A stretch of 64,000 nucleotides of DNA from Gnetum montanum (Eukaryota > Streptophyta > Gnetopsida > Gnetales > Gnetaceae), in NCBI GenBank assembly GCA_015680685.1, contig MNCI01020165.1, positions 1 through 64,000 of the forward strand, given 5' to 3'. Below, in pieces: positions 52,236-63,310 of the stretch. Position numbers and translations under genes: made by a program. The notes under the pieces were generated by a model. The model had not been told where the DNA came from. It saw only the letters and a program-made list of their open reading frames with translations, and did no database searches. Numbering within the stretch: position 1 is the first letter of the stretch; each line of letters starts with the position of its first letter.

Positions 52236-52756
52236 TCTTCTTTATTTTCTACACTTACTTGCCCTGGTGCTTCATTGTTGGGCACGGTTGCAAAATGGAC
52301 GGTTGCGATGGTGTTGGGTTTCATTTTATTTTATATTTGTCCACTTCTTCATGGGTTCAAAATGGACAGTTGTAATAGTGTTAAATTTATTCTCGTGATT
52401 TCAAAATAGACCGTTGTAATAGTGTTAGGTATTGGGCTGTGGCAGGGTATCAACAGCCCTCTTACTTGAAAGCATTTCTTGGTACTATCTCTGATTCAGC
52501 ACATACTGCTGTCATGGAACACAACTGTCAAGCTGCAAAGTTAGTCACCGTTTTTATTTTCTCTTCTTTATTTTCTACACTTACTTGCCTTGGTGCTTCA
52601 TTGTTGGGCACGGTTGCAAAATGGACGGTTGCGATGGTGTTGGGTTTCATTTTATTTTATATTTGTCCACTTCTTCATGGGTTCAAAATGGACAGTTGTA
52701 ATAGTGTTAAATTTATTCTCGTGATTTCAAAATAGACCGTTGTAATAGTGTTAGGT
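52105..52756. repeat. 326 bp tandem direct duplication
   Basis: Copy 1 52105-52430 and copy 2 52431-52756 are almost identical, with about three base differences. Each holds the same open frame of 98 codons (52113-52409 and 52439-52735), differing by two amino acids. The duplication sits immediately upstream of the beta-glucosidase gene. Confidence 0.95.
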
Positions 52757-52903
52757 AATCTATGCGCCGGAGATTGTGGATAAATTTGACGAACTGTTTA
52801 CGTAGAATGTAATCTATGCGCCGGAGATTCCGATAAATTTTGACCAACTGTTTGCGTCTGATTCCAGAGTGCCGTACAGAAGCGCATTAAATTCGCAATG
52901 GGC
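52757..52903 (+). other. exon-like segment with internal 54 bp duplication
   Basis: Bases 52757-52810 and 52811-52864 are diverged copies of the same unit (AATCTATGCGCCGGAGATT start). In one frame they read IYAPEIVDKFDELF and IYAPEIPINFDQLFASDS, followed by RVPYRSALNSQWAG up to an AG/GTATTT donor-like site at 52902-52908. Copy 1 has a stop. I do not recognise the protein. Possibly a broken exon of a neighbouring gene. Confidence 0.3.
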
Positions 52904-53285
52904 AGGTATTTCATAATTTCCAATGAAATTTTATCTGGATTTGTACATATACATTGAAATGATCGCCTTGCCTTGTCTCGTATTGTTCTTGCCTTTTTAG
53001 TTCATGTAATGTCTGCATTTTGCATTAAAATCTTATGTATCTTCTCCTCTTGTGAATCATACCAAAAATTTCATTTCAATGTTAAGTGGCAAGCAAGCAA
53101 TCAAGATTCATGGCATCGGCATGAGACGGTCCACAGAAACCAAGGGAGTACTAATAAATAAACAAACACACGGAAATCACGAAAGGGCTACTATGGTAAC
53201 CCAAGGCCGAAGGGGGAAGTATGGGTCATACGGAAATCAAGTTTTGGACGGAGCGTGCGAGGAAAATATTGCATTTGCATGATTG

Positions 53286-53369
53286 GCCTGCCTTTGGGAG
53301 CGTCAAAGGTTCCGCCATGACTCACANCGCCTGCCTTTGGGAGCGTCAAAGGTTCCGCCATGACTCACA
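53286..53369. repeat. 41-base duplication around a single N
   Basis: Bases 53286-53326 and 53329-53369 are identical, separated by N at 53327 and one C. This is the same pattern and repeat length as at 3934-4017. Confidence 0.85.
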
Positions 53370-55676
53370 CATTCACACGTGTTTATTGTTCATTGCTGTG
53401 TTTTGCTCTTTTTCTCATATCTCTGCTGAAAAAAAAGAGAAACGAAATAGGGTCATTGTCATGGGTCATGAGTCGTGAACATGATGACAGATGGATGCTT
53501 GTTCAACTTTTTTAAAAATCTGTTTGCTTATAAAGCAACGAAGCCCACCAGCACATCACCAATGACCATATGTAAGCTCATGGTGCTTTGTATTTACTTT
53601 CTCCTTCATCATGCCTAGTGCCAATTTTCCAGGTCTAAAAGGTCAATCATTGTAGGTGAGGTGAGTTATTGGGCTGTGCCTAGTTTGGTTAAGTTGAGGT
53701 GAGTTATTGGGCTGTGCCTAGTTTGGGCTGTGCCTAGTTTAGTTAAGTTGTCTTCTTATAATGTGGTCATCTTCAACGTGGCCCTATGGCGCTACTCACA
53801 GGTAGTCCCTAGGGTGCTACTCATAGGTAGTTGTTGAACAAAAGTATTAGCAATATAAATTTGGTTGAGGCTTGAGGCTTAATTTCATTTTTGAAAATAT
53901 TGGATTGAGTAACAAAAGGGTTTCATTTTATTGCTGTCATTTTGGTTGTTGCAGAAATTATATTATATGTTTGGTCAGATTATGGCTCCTGAGTAAGAAA
54001 ATGGATTCAATGCCCTCCATACCTTTGCAAATTTTCTTGATTCAATTCAATGGTGATATTGCAATCTTCTGTGCAATTTTTAAGCATTAACAATATTTAT
54101 ATTTTACAATGTATTTTTATGATATATGAGATTTCATTTTTAAAAAACTAATATATTTAAATTTTCTCTATCACGTCCCCATCTAGAACCTGTCCCCACT
54201 TTATCTTGAGTCACACGTACCCAAACATGTTCAGAATCACGAATCCTCGATTCCTGGCTTCCACGACTGGGATTCTTTTCTTTTGATGCATAGCTGCAGA
54301 GCCATTAGGAACATTGTCCAGTTCAGCAGCTACCAGAAATTAAGGGATAAATGGCACATAGATTCACGCTGATCTCAACAGCATGGTTTGTGAGCCTCTA
54401 TAAATGGAATTAGTTGTTGGAAAGTATCAATTACAGGGTGCCCATCACTCCATTGCCCATCACAGGAGATCAACCCTGCAGCTCTCCAGAGATGCGAGAA
54501 AAGCAACTGGTTAAGCTGGATAAGCTATCTCGGACTGGATCTAAAGTGAGGTAGTTTCTCTCCACAAGAAGAAAATCTCATCATCAAACTACATGTTGTT
54601 TTGGAAACAAATTACCATGCGTTTGCCGAGTAGCGCCGACAACAAGATAAAAAATCTGTGGAATTTGTTCATCAAGAAGAAGCTCTGATTCCTGAGCAAC
54701 GCAACATCACTAATTACAATGAGCTATGCCTGTGTTCATCGCATTGTTACCTGCATTGTCACCTTCACTATCAGTCGACTCTTGGTTCTGAATGCCATCA
54801 CGTGCGGCTCTTTATGCAGATGCTCTCACAAAATTTCCAAGGGGGACCACAATATTCCACCCAGAATGATCCAGAATTGGCTCTTTCCACAGTGAAGATT
54901 GTGGTGGGCGTTCTGATGGCCAAAATAGTGCATGAGAGTGAGTCCACGGTGGCCTATGCATAGGTGTCGCCACTGCCGGCAGTGGCGGCACCAAAGGTGG
55001 CTGGTGCCACTGCCACTGGCGATGGTGGTGCCAATGCTATGTGCATGGGTAGGGCATTAGTATGGCTCTGTTGGGTCTACTGTGTTGGAGTGTGGCCCAG
55101 GGTCAAAGAAGATCATCTTATGAAGGATTCTATGCACTCAACATTGTGTCCATTATTCCATACAGCATTGGAGAGCAAGTATCTGAGTTACAAGCCACAT
55201 CATAGTATCCTAGTGGCATTGGACATTGACATAGGCAAATTGAAGCCAGTATCAAGGTTCACAAGGTGAATTTCCACATCATCAAAGAGAAAATCAATCT
55301 ATGCAAGCAGGCTAAAATATTTAGCCCTTGTCCCATTCTACTCTACAGGAAATGTCCGCAAAAGAGGAATTTTTTTAAAACTCCCTTATCATTAGTGAAG
55401 GGATTTCTATTGTGTCATCAAATTGAAGTTTTTATTACTTGTAAATGCAAATTATTTGTTAGATAAATGATTTATCAATTATATCATTAGCAATAAATCT
55501 TAAATAGGACAAATGTCTCTAATATTCATATAACTTGAAAATGTCTTCAGTATAATTGTCTATCTTGAATAGCTCATACAAAGACTTGATCATAGATTTT
55601 TCATTTTCTTCTCAAGAAATCAATTTTACAACATTCTAATAATATATGTTACTCATCTTCTACCACTTACAGTAAA
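53370..55676. other. unassigned stretch with possible decayed exons
   Basis: Contains a short tandem array of GGGCTGTGCCTAGTTT units at about 53665-53740 and a paired GGCGCTACTCACAGGTAGT / GGGTGCTACTCATAGGTAGT at about 53787-53830. The part 54240-55270 is richer in G+C than its surroundings. It holds two adjoining 101-codon frames (54658-54963 and 54964-55269), the second Ala/Gly-rich at its start. I recognise no protein family and see no convincing gene structure. Confidence 0.35.
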
Positions 55677-56471
55677 TGATAAGTATTCATCAACATGTAT
55701 GTGTTGATGCTATCTTATTATTTGCCTAGATAAATCCATTCATCCATGACATCTTTTGGTCATACTATAGATAGACTCTTGTAGTTTTCTTTCATGCAAG
55801 TTTGAATAATTTTTCCTCTCTATGCCCATAGTGTGGATTGAGCAAGTTGTATGAAGTTTTATTCAAATGCATTATGTACATGGGGATACATGTGCATGAT
55901 GGCAATAAAATAGAGATTTGTTTCCTCCATTGTAGTACTTGGACTAGTAATATTATTTATACTTTATGTTTATTTACTTTCCCATGTTATTAGTTAAGTA
56001 CTTTATTATTCTACACTTAAACATATACACATGAGTATGACCATCTCAAGCATATCATACTGGCATTTAGTAATCCTATTGGTGCACAATTTATATGCTT
56101 AGAAGTGAAAACATGGTATGTCTAGTAGTGAATACTTGGTATGCCTAGTAGCATTAGTACATATTCAAGATATTTATGGAAAGTAGGGAACTCATGCACT
56201 ATACAAGGCTAGTTTAAATTACTTCTTCACATTGAGATTAATTATTTTAATATTTTAATAGTTTAAATATTATAATAAAAATAAACAACTATAATGTATG
56301 TCAATCATACTTAGCCATACTAAGTGAACCAACACAAGTATGATTGGGAAGGTAATGATTAACATTCTATTATCTAGTTATCTAAGGCATCCACCCATGG
56401 AATTCAATGGGATTATACATGAACACTTATGATTTGTATGATTACGCATGGGGTTACTCTACTAGTTATCA
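55677..56471 (+). repeat. 5' LTR of element E (about 795 bp)
   Basis: Probable start TGATAAGTATTCATC; end ACTAGTTATCA. Blocks shared with other LTRs here are CTCTTGTAGTTTTC, TTATTCAAATGC, GGCATTTAGTAATCCTA, CTAGTAGCATT and the GGGGTTACTCTAC end. It is clearly more diverged than the others. The start is inferred from spacing to the R region. Confidence 0.65.
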
Positions 56472-56493
56472 TTGGCACTATTGCTAGGAACTT
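56472..56493 (+). promoter_or_regulatory. primer binding site of element E
   Basis: TTGGCACTATTGCTAGGAACTT directly after the LTR. Compare TTGGCACTGTTGTCGGGGACTT in B. Confidence 0.7.
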
Positions 56494-56734
56494 TTGTGCT
56501 AGTATTTTAGATAATTAAGATCATTTAAGGATTGTTATTAGAGCTTAAGATAATTTATCTATTAATAAAAAATATTAATATTTTATGCTAAGACATAGTT
56601 GTAGCTTAACAATATCTTATTCTCGAAGGGTAGATTCTTCACATGTGGATGATGCAACTAAAGGGCATGATAAAAATACAAAGAGTAAGGATAATGTATC
56701 ATAGGAAGTCAAAATAGTCTATAAGCATCTAGAT

Positions 56735-56930
56735 ACTTACCATATAGAATTTACCTTCATACTTCACCAAGACTAATAGATATGAGAGAGAGACCTAGAG
56801 GGTAACATTTTATAGTCGATTGATTAGGGCCATCAATGCTCATGGTAGCATTGATGAGACCAAGGCTGAAGTAGTGGCCCTACAATATGAAACAATCAAT
56901 GAGATCTTGAGGGCATAGTAGTTGAAGCTT
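56735..56930 (+). pseudogene. gag: gag N-terminal remnant of element E
   Basis: Reads HIEFTFILHQD followed by LEGNIL, matching DFTFILHQDEQLRWRYLQGN in gag of B (30095-30160). Stops follow at once. Confidence 0.55.
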
Positions 56931-58639
56931 TTCATCATCAAACTTGAATTCTAAGTTTGTTGTTAATTAAAACTAAATATCTCTTAAGATAGTTTTCTCA
57001 AGAACTCATCTTAAATTGAAGATGTACTTAAGGTTTGACCTTATGAATTTATGCAAGACACTTAGAAATATAAAATTTGATCTTCTATTCAAGATGCTTT
57101 ATCTTATTTCAATTTTCGTCAACAAAAAAATCCCACCTAAGTTATAGATTTAAAATGAAAAAAACATATTGCAAATACCCCTTCTCTTCATATTTCATCA
57201 TTATATTCTTATTTTCTATTTGTATTTGAACCTCATACCTACTATTTAAAGATATATCGATCAAATATAAAATATTTATATTTTTCGAAATATTTTTTTG
57301 ATGTTTTTGAATTAATATTATGTGGCATATTTTATACAATTGATTGTATTGTATACTGTATTTTGAGCAACGTCAGTTTTGTTACACTGGAATGTGGAAT
57401 TAGATACTTGCTAATATATAATGATGTGTATATTAACCACTTTGAAAAACGTGAGCTAACACACCCTTATTCAAGCCTGAAAACTTTTGATCCTGGTAAA
57501 AGTTGTTTAAACTTTTAAAGGATATTTTTTATCCCATGCTTTACATTTTTTAGCCGCCATGTTCACTGTGGTAGCAATGTAAATAAATGTTGAAATCTTG
57601 AAATCTTGCGATAGAACAAGGAAAATAGTTTAAGCTTTCAAAGGATATTTCTAATATTAACCTATACAAATTTTCTCGTTGCTATGTTCACCTTAGTAAC
57701 AACACATAGAAACGTTGAAATCTGAAGCAAGGAAATCGAAACTTAGGATTACATTTAATATACATTCAATGAATTATAGCATTTAAAATTTTGACTTGCA
57801 TGAGCTATGGAATTAGAGTCCTATTAAAATCCTTATAGTTATAGTTAGGGAAAATAAATTAATTTAAGATGCACATCTATCATCTGGGCTGTACAAGAAT
57901 TGGGGATTGGATGTGGGCCAAATTCCTAGCAATGGTGACCATAGACTACTTATTTCTCAACTAAAATCTTTTTTATTACATTGTAACTGACATTGAGAGC
58001 TCTTAAGCATAACTTAAACCTACACTTAATTATTCTAATGTATCTTTTTGATTTTTTTATGGTGATCATTGGAAATCTCAATGTGTATCTCATTTCCTTG
58101 TAGGAAGAAACCTTTCCGGGAGACCAGGATTGATCTTTCCATTACAGAATGGACGTAGAAACTACATTAATTAAAAAAAAACCTTAGAAACTCCACTAAT
58201 TAAAAAAAACTATCTTTTATAAAAAATATATATCACAGTTAATTTTCATAAATATTACCATAAAGGAGGGAGATTGTTTTACATTTTATCAAAAGGTATA
58301 TTTAGTGTCTAACGTTGCTGTTACAAATGTGATATGACCTTTCTGAAAAGATGTTAAATACACTTCAATAAAGCCACTTGGCTACTCAAATGTTAAGTTC
58401 ATAGATGTACAATGTTAAGTTGCTTATCCTTGTCAATGAAATTATTTCTTTCCTCAAGGAAATTGACTTGTTCCTTTTTAGCTTAGTGATTTCTTTTACA
58501 AGAAGGTTATCAATCAATGGATGCCTTTATAAGAAAATGGAATGTCTCTATTTTCAAAATAAGAATTCAGAAAACATAAATGTATTTATTGAACTTTGAA
58601 AAGTAAATAAATGATTATTACTTGGAGAGTTTTGCACTT

Positions 58640-58720
58640 ACCAAGACTTTAATCTAGGTCTTGCCACTTAAAGAAACAAGCACCTTACCATTATTCAAGT
58701 AATCCTCACTAAATCTTAGA
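58640..58720 (-). repeat. tRNA-like SINE head candidate (minus strand)
   Basis: On the minus strand, AATAATGGTAAGGTGCTTG resembles a box A region. GACCTAGATTAAAGTCTTGG about 35 bases later resembles a degenerate box B (consensus GGTTCRAATCC). Weak. Confidence 0.3.
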
Positions 58721-59754
58721 CAATAAATATTACAATAAAATAAAAAATAAATATTCTAAGTCATTCTAAACACTAACTATGAAGAATTCTACTATTGCAT
58801 TGGCCCTCAAAGCTATGGTATCTAGATTCATAAGTTAAAAATCATTGGAGGTATCTTTGCAGGGCATTCTACCACTACAAAAATCTATGGATCAAGCATA
58901 CCCCTAAGTATGAACAAAAGATATTACTATAGATGAAATGGAAATTCCAACTAGTTTTACTACTTTTCTATTATACCTTCATTGTCAAATTACATTAGAT
59001 CATTTTGAAAACAATATTTAAAAAAATATTCTCAATTCATTCACTAGAAGCGTAGAAATTGATGACTTCTTAGCTACCATGGTGATGTTCTCACCCTTCT
59101 CGATATATCATGTTTTCAAGTGTCATCTTCATCTCGTGGTTGCCATAAACACAGGAAGAATTATTAGTTGGGTTGCCATGTTTCACTTTTGGTTGTTTTA
59201 GTTTTTCCTTTGAATTTGTAGCATAAGATGGAAATGGTTTATTTACATGGTGTTTTACACAATGTCAGTTTGTTACCATCAGATGGTGAAATTAGATTGT
59301 TCTAATACACAATGATGTGGATCTTGACAACTTTGGAAAATCAAAGCTAAAGCACGATTATTCAAAGGCATCGAAAACTTATTACTTGGTAAAAGTAATT
59401 TAAACTTTAAAAATAGAGGTTTCTCATGCCAAGGCTTCCAAATTTGATCATTGCCATGTTCTTACAAACTATTATCATCAAAGTGAAGGAAATAGCAACT
59501 TTCCAATTATAATATTTGGTATGACTGCAAGAGCATGAAAACCATGTTAAAGCAGTTATCAAACTCTTTTTCAAATTAATATTCTATAAATAAAATTTCA
59601 TAAGAATCATGGCAAAAAAGTTCAAGCATCCAATTAGAATTAAACTCATAAACTTTAAGTTTTCATCAAGCATCCAATTGTACCAATTACAATACCACTT
59701 ACACAAGTATTTAAAAGGTAACCACTTACACAATGATTTAAGTGGAATAATAGA

Positions 59755-59900
59755 GTGTTAGCCTAGTGGTAAGATTCTTGATTTGAAAGCTACAAGTTAT
59801 GCATTCAATCCTCATAATCAATATTGAATTATATATCTTGGTGTGTACATATATTTTGCTTCAAACATTGACCATTCTCCTCCTCCTTACAACATACTAC
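59755..59900 (+). repeat. tRNA-derived SINE candidate
   Basis: TAGCCTAGTGG at 59759-59769 fits RNA polymerase III box A (TRGCNNAGYNGG). GCATTCAATCC at 59801-59811 fits box B with one mismatch. The 31-base gap is normal for tRNA-derived SINEs. A pyrimidine-rich tail follows. It is not a functional tRNA: no acceptor stem can be formed. Confidence 0.5.
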
Positions 59901-61742
59901 TTCTCAACCTACGCGGGCCCCCCTCCCCCTTTACACCACACACCACCACCCCTTGTGTACATGCTACCTTGAAGACATGGTATGTTACACTACAAATTAG
60001 GGGTGGAATCTAGGGCACATTAATAATTGTGATAATGTGTATGAGAGGGAAGACCACAGTTGTAGCATTGTTACATGTAGCTAATAGGAGAGGTGTAGGG
60101 ATGATTTGCTTTCCTAAATCTTTCATGGTTTAAGTCACATGGTGTAGCTACCAACTTCCAAAATTAAGTCTATTTTCCTTGCACCAGCTACTATGTTAGT
60201 AGCTAGACCATGAAAAGGTTAGCCTCACATGGATAATTCATAAAGACATTAGATATACTTTAACCTACTTGGGCATGCAATGGTGGCAAAGTTTGCTCCT
60301 CACAAGATGGTTGGACCATGAAAAAGTTGACCCTCTACAAAAAATTCATAAAGAGAGCATTAGCCCAGGCAACAAAGCTAGACATGGTTTCTTCTTTTGA
60401 AAAGGAGAGCCATGTTTTGATACTAACTCAAGCTTATTTACAACCATTCTTTTTTGAAAAACAAGAGAGCAAAGTTTTGAGACTAAATCAAATTGTAAAT
60501 AAGGTTTCAAAAACAAACATTTTCCTTTTGAAAAGGAACTATTACGCTTTTAAAATCATATTTTCAGTTGGGTATCATATTTTTTTATTTCACTTAGGGC
60601 ATATTTTTTAGTTGTAAGTTACTATATGATTAAATCCTAGTTTCTGTAAAGTAATATTCTAAAAAAATTTAGCATCTTATTTAGTAGCATGGTATTATAT
60701 ATTCCTTATTTTACTAAAAAATTACACCAAAATAATATCATTAACATTTTAAAACTTTCATAAACTATTATTATCATAAATTCAATTTAAAAAGATTTCC
60801 TTTTTTTAAGTACATCACTTTTTCCATTGGTACATCACTAGTATTCCTTTCATGGCAACTAGAAAGCTATCAAAATTTTACTGCTTTTAAAATTAATGAC
60901 CATTTCATTTTATCATTGTTATTATCATAACCTTATTCCAATAAAGTGGGGTCTACTATATGATTTTTTTCACTATTTACTAATATGAAGCACTACATCT
61001 TTCTTTATTTACAAATTTTTGCTATCATCTTCAATACATTTTCTATGTCATTTAATTATTTTTTATAACAATAATGATGCAATAATCATTTTCATAAGTT
61101 AATTATCAATGTTCTTTACAAATACCTAAACCATCTAGAAAAATCATTTCTTAATCCTCATCTAAAATGTAAGTTACATATTAAAAAAATTTAAAATAAG
61201 AATTGTAGCAACCGATGTGTGTCATATGAAAATACGGATGGCATTTGAGCAGGATAAAAATCAAGTCCCCATCTAGGGTTTAAGATCAAAAGCTTTCCAT
61301 ATGCAATGTGTGTATGGTATGATATATCATGCATAGTTTTCCAATTCATGGTTGGTTCAATGATGAGTAGCCAGGTTGGAATTTTTGTCCACCTAATTAA
61401 GCATGGATTTTATAACAAATTGTAATTTCAAAAAAATTAATGGTTTTAGGTATGCTTTTTCTAATTTTAAATATAAGTCATTCCATTTCACTGTGTGCAC
61501 TAGCCACAACATAGTTTTTCTAAGTCAACAATAAATCACCAATTTAACGATTAGTTGCCGCATGAGAAATTTTGTTGACCCTAATTGAGTTTTGCATAAT
61601 TTTATAATAAAGTTTATTTTTAGAAAGAAATCAATAGATTTAAGTATAATGTTACAAATTTTAAATATAGCTATGCCTGAAAACTTGCTTATTTATTGTA
61701 ATTCTTAAAACATGCCAATCCAACATATTTCCCCACAATTTA

Positions 61743-62066
61743 TGTTAAGTTAAGTGGTGACTGATCCAACATGGGTCAAAACCAGTTAACAGTAGTTAGA
61801 GCAGTAGTTAACAGTAATGAGCAATAGTTAGAAGTAGTTAACAACAGTTAGAGTAATAGTTAACCAGCAGTTACTGGTCCAGTTTCCGTTCTCTTCCGTA
61901 ACGGCCCAAAAATGTTGTTGTTTCCATAATTGTATCTAGAAATTATTATTTAATAACAATTCTCATGTATTTCCAGTGGTGTGCTTGCTTAAATGTCATA
62001 AAAAGCTGTGTGTGTTGCCTGTGTTTTCTGTTTTCTTTGGTTCTTTATCTGTTCTTGAATTTAACA
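61743..62066 (+). repeat. 5' LTR of the copia element (324 bp)
   Basis: Starts TGTTAAG and ends TTTAACA, giving the inverted ends TGTTAA/TTAACA. U3 (61785-61875) is an array of CAGTAGTTA / CAATAGTTA-like units repeated about eight times. The LTR end is followed by two bases and the primer site. Confidence 0.82.
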
Positions 62067-62068
62067 AC

Positions 62069-62081
62069 TGGTATCGAAGCC
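62069..62081 (+). promoter_or_regulatory. primer binding site (initiator tRNA-Met type)
   Basis: TGGTATCGAAGCC, against the usual plant copia TGGTATCAGAGCC. It lies two bases after the LTR. Confidence 0.85.
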
Positions 62082-62098
62082 ACGGATTAGTGGGAGCA

Positions 62099-62860
62099 AT
62101 GGCATCCGAGGATGGGAAAGTCTGGATTGACAAATTCAATGGAATAGACTCTGGGTTCTAGAAGATGCAGATTGAAGATTATCTGTATCAAAAGAAGTTG
62201 CATGAACCGCTGCTAGGGAAGAAGCCAGATCAAATGGATCAAGAAGATTGAAATCTCTTAGATCGCCAAGCACTTGGTGTGATTAGATTGACATTGACAA
62301 GAAACGTCACATTCAACATTGGTAATGAGACAACCACTGCAGGTTTAATGAAAACATTGTCAAGTATGTATGAAAAGCCATCTGCTGCAAACAAGGTATA
62401 TTTGATGCGTCAATTGTTCAATCTAAAGATGGGTGAAGGTGCATCAGTTACAAATCACATCAATGAATTCAATACGATAATTAGTCAATTAAATTTAGTG
62501 GTGATCACCTTTGAGGATGAAATTCAGGCATTAATTTTGCTATCATCTTTGCCAGAGAGTTGGTCTACAACAGTGACTACTGTGAGTAGCTCATTAGGTA
62601 CTTTAAAATTAAAGTTAAATGATATTCGAGACTTGATTCTTAGCGAGGACATTTGCAGAAGGGAGTCAAGTGAATCCTCAGGGTCCGCTTTGAATATAGA
62701 AAGCAGAGGTAGGAGCTCACAACGTGGTCAAAACCATGGTAATGGTAGATCGAATTCCAGAGGCAGAGGAAAATTTAAAAATCACAAGGAAGTTGTTTAC
62801 TGAAATTGTGACAAGAAGGGTCACTTTAGAAATCAGTGCAGGGCACCAAAGAAGAAGAAA
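62099..62860 (+). pseudogene. gag: copia gag
   Basis: Start codon at 62099 (MASEDGKVWIDKFNG). A stop at 62159 replaces a tryptophan; another at 62248 also fits TGG to TGA. The frame 62279-62803 is the UBN2/gag capsid core, with LMKTLSSMYEKPSAANKVYL and LLSSLPESWSTTV, and a Ser/Arg/Gly-rich tail. The zinc knuckle follows at 62800-62842 (NCDKKGHFRNQC). Its first cysteine is tyrosine and the next codon a stop, both explained by G-to-A changes. Confidence 0.88.
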
Positions 62861-62884
62861 AATCACACTCAAGATGATGAATCA

Positions 62885-63310
62885 ATGAATGCAGCAGAGG
62901 AGATTATTGCTAATGCTTTGATTTGCTGTGTGGACAATCCCATGGAATCTTGGATTCTGGATTTAGGTGCTTCATTCCACTCCACTCCATGCAAGGAATT
63001 GTTACATAATTATGTTGCAGGGAAGTTTGGAAAGGTTTATTTTGTAAATGATGAACCTTTGGATATTGTGGGAAAGGGTGAAGTTCAAATAAAAACCATC
63101 CAAGGGATGCAATGGAAATTGCAAGATGTAAGACATGTTCCTGGACTTAAGAAAAATTTAATCTCCATGAGTCAAATGGATTTGGATGGGTATACAACAA
63201 CATTTGGCGATAGATCATGGAAGATTACCAAGGGAAACTTGGTTGTTGCACGAGGCAGTAAGGTGGGAACATTGTACATGACTACAGCAAAGAAAGATGC
63301 AGTTGCAGTT
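62885..63310 (+). pseudogene. pro: copia protease domain
   Basis: WILDLGASFHSTP near 62950 is the active-site region. The catalytic DSGA has become DLGA by a C-to-T change (TCA to TTA), so the protease should be inactive. The rest of the domain (VGKGEVQIKT, VRHVPGLKKNLISM) is intact. Confidence 0.88.

Larger units (their letters stand above)
55677..56930 (+). mobile_element. Ty3/gypsy element E, 5' fragment
   Basis: An old LTR (55677-56471), a primer binding site and the beginning of gag. After about 56930 the similarity to gypsy sequence stops, so the rest is deleted or too diverged. It belongs to the same family group as A-D by its LTR end and primer site. Confidence 0.72.
56931..61742. 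other. non-coding AT-rich stretch with old repeats
   Basis: No gene supported. Pieces: a segment at 56933-57000 shared with 46752-46830; a diverged repeat pair at about 57365-57590 and 59240-59480 (shared TCAGTTTTGTTAC / AATGATGTG / GGTAAAAGT order); a further partial copy at 57600-57740; two tRNA-like segments (58640-58720 minus, 59755-59900 plus); a C-rich patch at 59920-59958; and an RTE/SINE-tail-like block at 60935-61030 (CCAATAAAGTGGGGTCTACTATATGA). Confidence 0.5.

Noticed and set aside
54658-55269. Two adjoining 101-codon frames as a real gene
   Set aside because: The composition is somewhat richer in G+C, but there is no recognisable domain, no good splice structure, and the second frame is partly low-complexity Ala/Gly; it is kept only as an unassigned stretch.
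59755-59830. A functional tRNA gene
   Set aside because: Box A and box B are present, but acceptor and anticodon stems do not pair; a SINE head is the better reading.
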